DNA of 64,000 nt from assembly GCA_016717115.1 (NCBI GenBank), contig JADKGE010000007.1, positions 62,001-126,000 of the forward strand, written 5' to 3'. The DNA is from Actinomycetota bacterium (GTDB lineage: Bacteria > Actinomycetota > Actinomycetes > S36-B12). Shown here piece by piece: positions 1 through 8,188 of this stretch. Position 1 is the stretch's first letter, and each line of letters starts with the position of its first letter. The position numbers and the translations under genes are program-made. Below the pieces are notes generated by a model, which had not been told where the DNA came from, searched no databases, and saw nothing but the letters and a program-made list of their open reading frames with translations.

Positions 1-2
1 TT

Positions 3-749
3 GCTTCGTGGGCCATTCCGGACGAGATCCTCGGCCAGGCGGATGAGTCGCCGTGGACGCATCCGGTCTCCATGTTCACGGTCGACGACGAGATCGCGGA
101 CTCGAACTCGCACGCCCGTGCCCGCGACGCCGTTCCCACCGGGGGCAGTGTCCTCGACGTCGGCAGCGGCGGCGGCCGAGCGGCGATGGCGCTCGTCCCT
201 CCCGCCGGTTCCCTCGTTGCTGTGGACCACCAGCAGGAAATGCTCGACGCCTTCGCCGATGCGGCCACTCGGCGCGGCGTTCGCGCCCGGCTTGTCTTGG
301 GTGACTGGCCCGACGTGGCTGACGACACCCCGGAGTGCGACGTCGTCGTGTGCCACCACGTCGCCTACAACGTGGCCGACATCGCGCCGTTCCTTCGAGC
401 GCTCGACGACCATGCCGCCAGGCGCGTCGTCCTCGAGCTGCCCATGCATCATCCGATGTCGAACATGAACCCGCTGTGGAAGAAGTTCTGGGATCTCGAC
501 CGGCCGACCCGGCCGACGGCGCACGACCTGGAGGCCATCGCCCTCGCGCTCGGCTTCGATGCGCATCTCGAGGTCTGGCAGGACGAGACCTGGGGGCGGC
601 GCGTGACGCTCCCGGACGCCGAGCGGGTGCGGTTCGCCCGTATTCGGCTGTGCCTGTCGGCCGATCGGGATGCTGAGGTGGCGGCGGCCCTCATCGCGCA
701 GGCCGATGCCCAGCCCCGGGAGGTCGCGACGCTGTGGTGGGACGTCTGA
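3..749 (+). CDS. Class I SAM-dependent methyltransferase, 5' end cut by window
   Basis: The frame is open to the left edge, so the gene begins before the window. The first in-frame ATG is at 72, but the residues before it look like genuine coding sequence. The Rossmann SAM-binding motif VLDVGSGGG is followed by an acidic strand end (VAVDHQQEM), as in class I methyltransferases. The substrate cannot be told. The stop lies 27 bases before the next gene, on the same strand, so the two may be co-transcribed. Confidence 0.8.
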   Translation, partial: ASWAIPDEILGQADESPWTHPVSMFTVDDEIADSNSHARARDAVPTGGSVLDVGSGGGRAAMALVPPAGSLVAVDHQQEMLDAFADAATRRGVRARLVLGDWPDVADDTPECDVVVCHHVAYNVADIAPFLRALDDHAARRVVLELPMHHPMSNMNPLWKKFWDLDRPTRPTAHDLEAIALALGFDAHLEVWQDETWGRRVTLPDAERVRFARIRLCLSADRDAEVAAALIAQADAQPREVATLWWDV

Positions 750-775
750 CCCACGCGGTGCAGTTAGATGATGCG

Positions 776-1987
776 ATGACCTACGACGTCGACCGCCTGC
801 GCGCCCGGATCCCCGCCCTCGCCGATGGCACCGCCTACTTCGATGGCCCCGGTGGCACGCAGACGCCCGACATCGTGGCGGAGGCCGTCGCGACGGCCAT
901 GACCTCTGGCGTGTCGAACCGCGGACGCACCACCCTGGCGGAACGTCACGCGGACGACATCACGATGGAGGCACGGATAGCCGGAGCCGACCTCGTCAAT
1001 GCAGACCCCCGGGGGATCGTCTTCGGCCGCAGCATGACGGAGCTGACGTTCGAGGTGGCCCGCACCCTGGCCCAGGGGTGGGGCCTGGGTGACGAGGTGA
1101 TCGTTACCCGGCTCGACCATGACGGCAACATCCGACCCTGGGTCACGTATGCCGAGCGCGCCGGCGCCACCGTGCGGTGGGCCGAGTTCGACCCCGGCAC
1201 GGGTGCCCTGTCCGTCGACGACGTGGCCCGGCTGCTGAGCGACCGAACCCGGCTGGTCGCGGTCACCGGGGCATCGAACCTGCTGGGCACGCGGCCCGAC
1301 GTCGCGGCCATCGGCGAGGCGGTCGGCCGCACCGACGCCCTCTACTACGTCGACGGAGTGCACCTGACCGCCCATGCGCCCATCGACATGGCGTCGATCG
1401 GCGCGGACTTCTTCGTCTGCAGCCCCTACAAGTTCCTGGGACCGCACATCGGCATGCTCGCGGCGTCGCCCGCCCTGCTCGAGACCCTGCACCCCGACAA
1501 GCTGCGCCCGTCGACCGAGGAGGTGCCGGATCGCTTCGAGCTCGGCACACTGCCGTACGAACTCCTCGCCGGCGTGACGGCCGCGATCGACGTCCTGGCC
1601 GACCTCGTTCCCGGCGACGAGGACGCGATGTCGCGCCGCGACCGGATCGTGCGGTCGATGTCGGTCCTCGAGGAGTACGAGGACGAACTGCGGGATCGCA
1701 TGCGTGCGGGCCTGGACGCGATCGACGGCGTGCACTGCCGTGGACATGCTCCGCAGCGCACGCCGACGGAGCTGTTCCTCGTCGACGGCGTATCACCGCA
1801 CGACGTGCACCGCCGACTGGCGCAGGTGGGCGTCAACGCGCCCGCGGGATCCTTCTACGCGATCGAGCCGGCGGAGTGGATGGGACTGGGAGCAGCCGGG
1901 GCGGTGCGGGCGGGGCTGGCGCCGTACACCAACGCGGAGGACGTCGATCGGCTGCTCGCGGGCGTCGCGGACATCGCCGGTACGTAG
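776..1987 (+). CDS. Cysteine desulfurase-like aminotransferase class V protein
   Basis: This 403-residue protein is a fold-type I PLP enzyme resembling the cysteine desulfurase-like group. The N-terminus has YFDGPGGTQTP, and the PLP lysine lies in CSPYKFLGPH near residue 219. It lacks an obvious Cys-loop of a true SufS/IscS, so the substrate is uncertain. I chose ATG 776 over upstream 734 because the family start (MTYDVDRLRARIPAL) fits. A TTAGAT hexamer sits six bases before this ATG, so transcription may be leaderless. No Suf or Isc partners are nearby. Confidence 0.8.
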   Translation: MTYDVDRLRARIPALADGTAYFDGPGGTQTPDIVAEAVATAMTSGVSNRGRTTLAERHADDITMEARIAGADLVNADPRGIVFGRSMTELTFEVARTLAQGWGLGDEVIVTRLDHDGNIRPWVTYAERAGATVRWAEFDPGTGALSVDDVARLLSDRTRLVAVTGASNLLGTRPDVAAIGEAVGRTDALYYVDGVHLTAHAPIDMASIGADFFVCSPYKFLGPHIGMLAASPALLETLHPDKLRPSTEEVPDRFELGTLPYELLAGVTAAIDVLADLVPGDEDAMSRRDRIVRSMSVLEEYEDELRDRMRAGLDAIDGVHCRGHAPQRTPTELFLVDGVSPHDVHRRLAQVGVNAPAGSFYAIEPAEWMGLGAAGAVRAGLAPYTNAEDVDRLLAGVADIAGT

Positions 1988-1997
1988 ACCCGCCGGG

Positions 1998-2876
1998 TCA
2001 GGGGCGGAGGGTGCCGAGCCACTGCTCGATCCGGCCGCCCACGACGTCGGCCTCGTAGATCGTCGCGTGCGTGGCGTCCGGAACGACCTCGACGGTGACG
2101 TCGGTTCCTGAGTCGCGAAGGACCCTCTCGAACCCCGTGGTCTGCGACATCGGGACGACGTCGTCGGCGCTGCCGTGCACCAGCAGCACCCTCGGGCGGG
2201 TGGCGGCGCCGGGCTGCTGCGCCCACCAGGTCGGGTCACCGTCGGCCCACGTATCCGGGTCCTGGTCGGGGGCGCTGGCGAAGAGGGGCTCGAGGGCATC
2301 GGCCGCGGTGCGCACGCTGTAGACGCCGGCCAGGCCGACGAGGCCGTCGATCGCCACGGCCGGGCTGGGGCAGGTGCCGCCGAACCGGCCGTCGGACAGG
2401 GCGACGAGGGACGCGAGGTGCCCGCCCGCGGAGTGCCCCAGAACGACGATCTCGCTCGGCGGATGTCCGTTCGCGGCAGCCTGGGCGGCGGACCAGCGAA
2501 CGGCGCACGCCACGTCGTCGGCCGGCGTCGGGAAGGTCGCGCCGGTCGAGGTCGTGCTGTACGTGATGGTGGACGTCACCGCCCCCCACGAGGTCAGGCG
2601 GGCCGCGAGTGGGACCAGCCCCGTCGGATCCGCCGACTGCCAGCCGCCGCCGGGCACCAGCACCACCAGGGGCGTCGGACCGGCAGTCGCGGGGACGCGC
2701 AGCACGGCCTCGAGCCCGGGCAGGTACTCGGCCGCGGGCAGCGCCTCGCCGGCGAACGCGGCACGAGAGGAGGCCGCAGCAGTCGACGCGTCAGAGCCGG
2801 CGGTCGACGTGCAGCCGGTGGCCGTCAGGGCCAGCGCCACGGATGCGACGGCCAGGCCCGCGCCGCGGGAAGACAT
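1998..2876 (-). CDS. Secreted lipoprotein alpha/beta hydrolase (carboxylesterase-like)
   Basis: The 292-residue protein starts with a lipoprotein signal peptide ending in the lipobox ALTATGC. The hydrolase domain shows the oxyanion-region VPGGGW, the nucleophile elbow GHSAGG and a late DATHATIY carrying the catalytic His. This fits the esterase/lipase group with an HGG-like oxyanion hole. The start ATG at 2876 overlaps the stop of the upstream cytochrome b gene (TGATG), so it is translationally coupled as the third gene of an operon. A longer open frame continues upstream but is only the shadow of the cytochrome gene. Confidence 0.85.
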   Translation of the reverse strand: MSSRGAGLAVASVALALTATGCTSTAGSDASTAAASSRAAFAGEALPAAEYLPGLEAVLRVPATAGPTPLVVLVPGGGWQSADPTGLVPLAARLTSWGAVTSTITYSTTSTGATFPTPADDVACAVRWSAAQAAANGHPPSEIVVLGHSAGGHLASLVALSDGRFGGTCPSPAVAIDGLVGLAGVYSVRTAADALEPLFASAPDQDPDTWADGDPTWWAQQPGAATRPRVLLVHGSADDVVPMSQTTGFERVLRDSGTDVTVEVVPDATHATIYEADVVGGRIEQWLGTLRP

Positions 2877-3556
2877 CAGGCATCGCCCACCCATGGCTCG
2901 TCGGTCGTGGTGGGGCCGCCGGCCTCCGGCGCAGCCACGAGTGACGACCCAGCGGAGAGTTCGTCGGCCCAGGCGGCGTGCTCGCGCTCCGCCCACCACG
3001 ATGGCACGGCGCCCGTGCGCATCCCGAGTCGGGCGGTGGCGTCGTTGTACGCCATGTAGATGTGGCCGACGACGACGATGAGCACCGCGATCGCGAGCCA
3101 GTCGTGGACGAACGTGGCGCCTGTGCGGATGGCGTCGGGGAACCGGCTGCTGAAGAACATCATGGCGCCGGTCACGAACATCACGATGATCGCGCCGAGC
3201 GTGAACGCCGCGTTGAGCTTCTGGCCGGCGTTGAACTTTCCGACGCGAATGCGTCCGGACCTGCGGTCCCTCGAGCGCAGCCACTCCCAGTCGGACGGCC
3301 GGAAGCGGTTGAGGCGGCCGGCATCGTCGCGGAAGGCGCGCGAGAACAGGGCGAAGAGGATCGGGATCGGCAGCGCGAAGCCGGCGATCTCGTGGATCAC
3401 CCGCACCACCTGTCGGTTGCCGACGAGGCCACCCAGCATCGGCACGTACAGGAGGGCCGCGGTGACGAGCAGGATGCCGGTGAGGATGCCGATGCTCCGG
3501 TGCGCCCAGCGCTCCCCGGGGCTGAACCGGGGCAGGGTCGCGGCGGTCTCAGACAT
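2876..3556 (-). CDS. Cytochrome b/b6-domain membrane protein
   Basis: The 226-residue integral membrane protein has four hydrophobic segments. Histidines placed like b-heme ligands are near residue 19 (ERWAHRS), residue 55 (RVIHEIAG) and in the third and fourth helices (FVHDW, VVGHIYMAY). It resembles the membrane cytochrome b that passes electrons to or from a periplasmic molybdoenzyme. Its start overlaps the end of the molybdoenzyme gene by 8 bases, which supports a two-component oxidoreductase. The electron donor is not known. Confidence 0.85.
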   Translation of the reverse strand: MSETAATLPRFSPGERWAHRSIGILTGILLVTAALLYVPMLGGLVGNRQVVRVIHEIAGFALPIPILFALFSRAFRDDAGRLNRFRPSDWEWLRSRDRRSGRIRVGKFNAGQKLNAAFTLGAIIVMFVTGAMMFFSSRFPDAIRTGATFVHDWLAIAVLIVVVGHIYMAYNDATARLGMRTGAVPSWWAEREHAAWADELSAGSSLVAAPEAGGPTTTDEPWVGDA

Positions 3557-4298
3557 TGGGGTCGTCGCTGCGTCCGTTGGACTGCCCGATCCAGGCGTCG
3601 ACGTCGTACCCGCGCTCCTCCCAGTAGCCGGGTGTCACCTTGTTCGACACCTCGATGCCGCCCAGCCACTTGAGCGACTTGTAGCCGTACATCGGAGCGA
3701 CGTACAGCCGCACCGGGGCGCCGTGCTGCTCCTGGATCGGCCCGCCCAGCATCTGCGTCGCGACGAGCACGTCCGGTCGCATGCCCTGGTCGAGGGTCAG
3801 CGACTCGGTGTAGGCCCCGTCGAACGACGTGAAGCGCAGCGCGGTGGCGCCCGACTCGACGCCCGCCGCCGCCAGCACGTCCTTGAGCAGCACGCCCGAC
3901 CACGGCACCTCCTCGACGCGCCAGCCGGTCACGCACTGGAAGTCCTTGGTCATCCCCGTCTGGGGAAGCTGGGCGAGGTCGTCGAGGCTGAGCGAGAGCT
4001 CCTTGTCGACGAGACCGGTGACCGCGAGGCGGTACGTGGCCCGGTCCATTTCCGGGTAGCCCGGGGTCACGGTGTAGATCCGGAAGCCACCGGCGGCGGG
4101 CAGCACGTCGGCGAGGGCGGGAGCGGTCGACGCCACGACGTCACTCACGCCCTGGGAGAGCCACTTCCCGGCGGCCACGCCCACGGCGCCGAGGGCGACC
4201 ATGCCCAGCACGACCCGGCGGCCCACGGGAGTTCCGCGGTCGGCGTTCGGCGGTGTCACAGGGGTATCGGTCTCGGGCACCTGCCTATGGGACCACAC
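3549..4298 (-). CDS. Sulfite-oxidase-family molybdopterin oxidoreductase, membrane anchored
   Basis: The 249-residue protein has one N-terminal hydrophobic segment (VVLGMVALGAVGVAAG) preceded by arginines, which is a membrane anchor or signal. An oxidoreductase molybdopterin-binding domain follows. The molybdenum-ligand Cys is in DFQCVTGW near residue 120, and the domain ends with GAPVRLYVAPMYGYKSLKW, typical of this fold. It lacks the dimerisation domain of true sulfite oxidases and so resembles MsrP/YedY-like proteins. The start is uncertain (ATG 4298 or a nearby GTG). It is first in the operon with cytochrome b and the hydrolase. Confidence 0.85.
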   Translation of the reverse strand: MWSHRQVPETDTPVTPPNADRGTPVGRRVVLGMVALGAVGVAAGKWLSQGVSDVVASTAPALADVLPAAGGFRIYTVTPGYPEMDRATYRLAVTGLVDKELSLSLDDLAQLPQTGMTKDFQCVTGWRVEEVPWSGVLLKDVLAAAGVESGATALRFTSFDGAYTESLTLDQGMRPDVLVATQMLGGPIQEQHGAPVRLYVAPMYGYKSLKWLGGIEVSNKVTPGYWEERGYDVDAWIGQSNGRSDDPNV

Positions 4299-4326
4299 GA
4301 ATCAGGAACGGGCCAGACGGCAAACC

Positions 4327-5226
4327 TTACGATTCGAGGAACGGGGGCAGCGGGGTCGAGGTACGGCTCGCGGCGGCTCGCGCGCACGCCACGAGGCCGT
4401 CCGCGTTGGCGACCCCGAACGCGAACCCCTTGTCATACATCTGCAGGCGCGACCAGGGGCCGCCGTGGGCGATGACGACGGCCTCACGCGGGAACCGGAA
4501 ACCCGGCCGCAGCTCGCTGAGGTCGCCGCCGAGCTCGGCGATGGTCGCATGGTTCGCCCACCGGACGAAGGGCGTGTTCTGCCAGGCTCCGGTCGCCGCG
4601 GCGCGGCCCTGGGCCCAGCCGGCCATGCAGTCGGCGGACAGCTCGGCGGCCGACTGGTAGGCGCCGGCGCGCGGGCCGTCACCCGCCGCCCGCCGCGAGT
4701 ACCAGCCGAAGATGCCCGCCTGCTCCTGCACCCAGTGTCCGAGCTCATGGGCGAGTTCGGTGGCCGCGCCCTGGTTGGCGAAGCCGCGCAGGAGTCGGGC
4801 CTGCGTGCGACCCGTGCGCCGCGCATCGGACGCCAGCACTCCCTGCCGCCTGGCCTCCCTGGCGTACTCGCGCGTCCAGTAGGGGGAAGCGAAGGCCGAC
4901 ACGTAGACCGTCCGGTTCTTGTCGCAGAAGAAGGACGCCACCGCCACGTCGCCGGCCGTGGCGTCCACGCAGGGATTGATGGGCGGCCCGGTGAAGATGT
5001 CGATGGTGGGAACGGCGACGGAACCACCGCGCGCCGACAGGACGGGGGCCCACTGGCGCGTGTACACCTGCGCAGCCACGGCGATGCAGGCACGGAAGGA
5101 CGCGGGAGTGCGACTGCCCGAGCAGGCCGCCGGCTCGGCGGACGACGCGGTCGGAGCGATGGCCACGGCGGCCAGGATCACGAGCAGCGCGGACGCTGCC
5201 ACGCGTCGGCGGCGCGGCGCTGTCAT
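4327..5226 (-). CDS. Secreted neutral zinc metallopeptidase
   Basis: The 299-residue protein has an N-terminal signal sequence after MTAPRRRR and a zinc-binding HELGHW near residue 160, followed by a conserved region (AAELSADCMAGWAQG) with the third ligand. This matches the YpfJ-like putative neutral zinc metallopeptidases. The start ATG 5226 overlaps the stop of the upstream DUF1697 gene by 4 bases, indicating translational coupling. A much longer open frame runs upstream but is non-coding. The substrate is unknown. Confidence 0.85.
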   Translation of the reverse strand: MTAPRRRRVAASALLVILAAVAIAPTASSAEPAACSGSRTPASFRACIAVAAQVYTRQWAPVLSARGGSVAVPTIDIFTGPPINPCVDATAGDVAVASFFCDKNRTVYVSAFASPYWTREYAREARRQGVLASDARRTGRTQARLLRGFANQGAATELAHELGHWVQEQAGIFGWYSRRAAGDGPRAGAYQSAAELSADCMAGWAQGRAAATGAWQNTPFVRWANHATIAELGGDLSELRPGFRFPREAVVIAHGGPWSRLQMYDKGFAFGVANADGLVACARAAASRTSTPLPPFLES

Positions 5227-5783
5227 TGACGCGCCATCGCGAGCAGCGTCGTCACGGTGGCCCAGTTGCGCGCCGTGCCGTTGAGCGCGGCGATCCGCCC
5301 CTTCGTCGTCAGCGCCTTGGCGAGCTCGCTGGTGCCGAAGCCGTCGGGCGTGTGCAGGTAGAGCGTCGAGCCGTCGAGGGTGATCGTGTCGGGGCTGCCC
5401 TTCGCCGAGAACGCGGACTCGAGGTCGCGCAGTCGCTCGACGGATGCCGGATCGGGGGCCGTCGGTAGGAAGATCGCGTGCACGCGCTTGTGGTCGGGCT
5501 CGTCCGCATACGGATTCGCATCGACGATGCCTGCGAGCGAGGCGGCGTCGAGTGCGATCGTCGGGATGTCGAGCGAGAGCGTGTCCGCGATCACCTCCCG
5601 GACTCGGTCCGCGACCTTCTGCGGCGAGGCTCGGCCGGTGTCGACGAGAACGTTGCCGCTCTGGATGTAGGTGCGCACGTGGCCGAAGCCGGCCGCCTCG
5701 AGGTCGGTGCGCAGTGCGCCCATCGGCACCTTGTTGTGGCCGCCGACGTTGACCCCGCGCAGCAGAGCGATGTACGTCGTCAT
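5223..5783 (-). CDS. DUF1697 family protein
   Basis: The 186-residue protein begins MTTYIALLRGVNVGG, the hallmark start of DUF1697, followed by YIQSGNVL. I chose the ATG at 5783 because the family always begins here; an open frame extends to 5858. The function of this family is not established. It is coupled to the zinc peptidase gene downstream by an ATGA overlap. It faces away from the glycosyltransferase operon, leaving a shared 220-base upstream region. Confidence 0.85.
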   Translation of the reverse strand: MTTYIALLRGVNVGGHNKVPMGALRTDLEAAGFGHVRTYIQSGNVLVDTGRASPQKVADRVREVIADTLSLDIPTIALDAASLAGIVDANPYADEPDHKRVHAIFLPTAPDPASVERLRDLESAFSAKGSPDTITLDGSTLYLHTPDGFGTSELAKALTTKGRIAALNGTARNWATVTTLLAMARQ

Positions 5784-5874
5784 CGGGACATCGTCGCCCA
5801 CTTTCCATGTCGGCGTAGGCGATTGCGGCCTCTTCGCGTGGTCGGGGCGTCGAGGCATCGCTGGTAGGATGAGG

Positions 5875-5880
5875 GCGCAC
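5875..5880 (+). promoter_or_regulatory. Putative -10 box of the GT4-GH130 operon
   Basis: TAGGAT would place the transcription start near 5887, giving a leader of about 120 bases before the ATG at 6006. No good -35 box is visible, so this is tentative. Confidence 0.35.
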
Positions 5881-5884
5881 GGTC

Positions 5885-5998
5885 AACCAGGAGGTCCTGG
5901 TTCTTGGCATCGCCTGTGAAGGGTGCCCCGCGGGGACAACGTCAGCCCCAGTCAAGGTCGGCAGCACTTCCGCTGCACAGTACGACCCTTGCAGAGGG
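5885..5998 (+). ncRNA. Candidate structured 5' leader
   Basis: Several nested helices can be drawn. AACCAGG (5885) pairs with CCTGGTT (5896). An outer helix AAGGGT (5919) pairs with ACCCTT (5985). Inside it are CCCCGCGGGG and GCAGC (5961) pairing with GCTGC (5972). The Shine-Dalgarno GAGGGG follows directly after the outer helix. The arrangement resembles a cis-regulatory RNA, but I do not recognise a known riboswitch class. It could also be chance pairing in GC-rich DNA. Confidence 0.35.
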
Positions 5999-6005
5999 GC
6001 CTCAC

Positions 6006-7169
6006 ATGGCCACGAGTTTCAGCATGCTCAGCACCTTCCCCCCTACGCAGTGCGGCCTGGCGACGTTCGCCAAGGCGCTTGTCACGGAGATCGCCGCGAC
6101 CGGCGCCGAGGTGCGCGTCGTCCGCGTCGTCGACGCGCCGGAGCCGCCCGTCCCGTTCGTCACGCATGAGCTGGTGATCAGCGATCCGCGGGCGGCACGC
6201 CGCGCCGCGCGCGCGCTCGACGAGAGCGATGTCGCGGTGGTGCAGCACGAATACGGCATCTTCGGCGGGCGTGATGGATCCGACGTCATCGAGTTGATGG
6301 ATGCGGTGCGGGTGCCGATCATCGTCGTGCTTCATACCGTGCTCGCGAATCCGACGCTGCACCAGCATCAGGTGCTCGACCGCGTCGTGAAGGCGGCCTC
6401 GATCGTCATCACGATGACCGAGACCGCGCGGCGTCGACTGATCCACGGTTGGGTCGTCGACCCGGCCAAGGTGCAGGTCATCGCGCACGGCGCTGAGGAC
6501 AATCGCGGCGACGCGGACCATTCCGCGAAACCGATGCTGACCGAGAGCGCGAATCCGACCGTTCTCACCTGGGGGCTGCTCGGGAACGGCAAGGGCATCG
6601 AGTGGGCGCTCACGGCCATGGCCGACCTGCGCGACCTCGACCCGCAGCCGAGCTACCGCGTCGTCGGCGAGACGCACCCGCGCGTCCTCGAGCGCGAGGG
6701 CGAGGCCTACCGCAGCGGCCTGATCGCGCAGACGCAGGAACTCGGCATCGCGTCCATGGTGTCCTTCGAGGGCCGCTACCTCGACCTGCCGGAACTGCTC
6801 GGCATCGTGCGCAGTGCGGACGTCGTCCTGCTGCCGTACGACTCACGTGACCAGGTGACGTCCGGCGTGCTCACCGAGGCCGTCGTCGCCGGTAAGCCTG
6901 TCGTCTCGACGAGCTTCCCGCACGCCGTAGAACTGCTGTCATCGGGCGCGGGCATCCTCGTACCGCAGCGCGATCCCGCGGCCATCGCGGCGGCCCTGCG
7001 CCGCCTCCTCACCGAGCCGGGCCTTGCCGAGCAGATGGGGGCGACGGCCCGGTCGCTGGCGCCGGGGCTGCTGTGGTCGGCCGTGGCGGATCAGTACATC
7101 GCCGTGGGCGATGCGCTCCTGGCGGCACAGGACACGCGTGTGCCCGTGGGCGCTCTGTCCGTCGCATGA
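6006..7169 (+). CDS. GT4-family glycosyltransferase
   Basis: This 387-residue GT-B fold retaining glycosyltransferase begins FSMLSTFPPTQCGLATF, the N-terminal glycine-rich acceptor region. Its C-terminal nucleotide-sugar site includes LLPYDSRDQVTSGVLTEAV and PVVSTSFPHA. The start ATG 6006 has GAGGGG seven bases upstream. It is the first gene of a three-gene operon with 4-base ATGA overlaps, followed by an (alpha/alpha)-barrel protein and a GH130 enzyme. The linkage suggests a mannose-containing glycan. The donor sugar is inferred, not seen. Confidence 0.85.
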   Translation: MATSFSMLSTFPPTQCGLATFAKALVTEIAATGAEVRVVRVVDAPEPPVPFVTHELVISDPRAARRAARALDESDVAVVQHEYGIFGGRDGSDVIELMDAVRVPIIVVLHTVLANPTLHQHQVLDRVVKAASIVITMTETARRRLIHGWVVDPAKVQVIAHGAEDNRGDADHSAKPMLTESANPTVLTWGLLGNGKGIEWALTAMADLRDLDPQPSYRVVGETHPRVLEREGEAYRSGLIAQTQELGIASMVSFEGRYLDLPELLGIVRSADVVLLPYDSRDQVTSGVLTEAVVAGKPVVSTSFPHAVELLSSGAGILVPQRDPAAIAAALRRLLTEPGLAEQMGATARSLAPGLLWSAVADQYIAVGDALLAAQDTRVPVGALSVA

Positions 7170-8188
7170 GGGTCCCCGATCCCTCCTTCGACCATCTCGC
7201 GGCGCTGAGCACCGCCGACGGACTCTTCGAGCACGCGGTGTTCAACCATCCGCGCCGCGAGCACGGCTACTGCGTCGACGATGTCGCACGAGGCCTGGTC
7301 GTGACCAGCCGGCAGCCGGATCCGACGGACGACGTGGTGGCGCTCAGCCGCGTCTATGCGGAGTTCGTCGTACGCGCCATCGACCGACGCGGATGGGTGC
7401 ACAACCGGCGTGGCGAGACCGGACCCTGGACAGACGCAGCATCACTCGGCGATCACTGGGGTCGTGCCGTGTGGGGTCTGGGAACGGCCGCGGCCTGGAG
7501 CGTCGACGAGCATGTGCGCAAGCGCTCGCTCGCGGCCGCTGGAGTCTGCCTTCGGGCCCGTTCGCCGTGGCCGCGCGCGATGGCGTACGCGGCCGTGGGC
7601 GCCTTCGAGGTGCTGCGTTCCGAACCCGGTCACGCGGGTGCGCTGCGCCTGATGACCGATGCCCGCACGATGCTGGGCCACTCGACCCCCGACGAGGCGT
7701 GGCCGTGGCCCGAGTCCCGCCTGACCTATGCCAACGCCGTCGTCCCGGAGGCCCTCATCGTCATAGGGACGGCTCTCGACGACGACGCGACTCTGCAGAA
7801 GGGGCTGTCCCTGCTCACCTGGCTCGTCGAGCAGGAGACCCGCGGTACGCACCTGTCGGTGACGCCGGCCGGTGGCTGGGTGACCGGAGAGGCGCGTCCC
7901 GCGTTCGACCAGCAGCCGATCGAGGTCGCCGCGCTGGCCGAGGCCTGCTTCCGGGCCTGGGACCTGACGCGCGAGCCGTCGTGGGCCTTCGTCATGGACC
8001 GGTGCGTCGCGTGGTTCCTCGGCTGGAACGACTCGGGGCTGGCGCTCTTCGATCCGACGACCGGTGGGGGATACGACGGCCTGCTCGCGGACTGCGTCAA
8101 CCTCAACGAGGGCGCCGAGTCGACGCTGGCAGCCATCTCCACCTTCCAGCTCGCGAAGCTGGCCGCGCCCGCACCCGTGCCGGCATGA
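7166..8188 (+). CDS. (alpha/alpha)-barrel glycan-active protein, function unknown
   Basis: The 340-residue protein carries HGYCVDDVARGLV near residue 35 and a C-terminal LNEGAESTLAAI, both typical of a helical-toroid family found beside GT4 and GH130 genes. It looks like an (alpha/alpha)6-barrel, a fold used by epimerases and hydrolases. No catalytic reaction can be assigned from sequence alone. It overlaps the GT4 stop by 4 bases and the GH130 start by 4 bases, so the three are translated as one coupled unit. Confidence 0.7.
   Translation: MRVPDPSFDHLAALSTADGLFEHAVFNHPRREHGYCVDDVARGLVVTSRQPDPTDDVVALSRVYAEFVVRAIDRRGWVHNRRGETGPWTDAASLGDHWGRAVWGLGTAAAWSVDEHVRKRSLAAAGVCLRARSPWPRAMAYAAVGAFEVLRSEPGHAGALRLMTDARTMLGHSTPDEAWPWPESRLTYANAVVPEALIVIGTALDDDATLQKGLSLLTWLVEQETRGTHLSVTPAGGWVTGEARPAFDQQPIEVAALAEACFRAWDLTREPSWAFVMDRCVAWFLGWNDSGLALFDPTTGGGYDGLLADCVNLNEGAESTLAAISTFQLAKLAAPAPVPA

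Noticed and set aside
2877..3284. Upstream extension of the lipoprotein hydrolase reading frame
   Set aside because: The extension is Arg/His-rich shadow of the cytochrome b gene, and the signal peptide begins at 2876.
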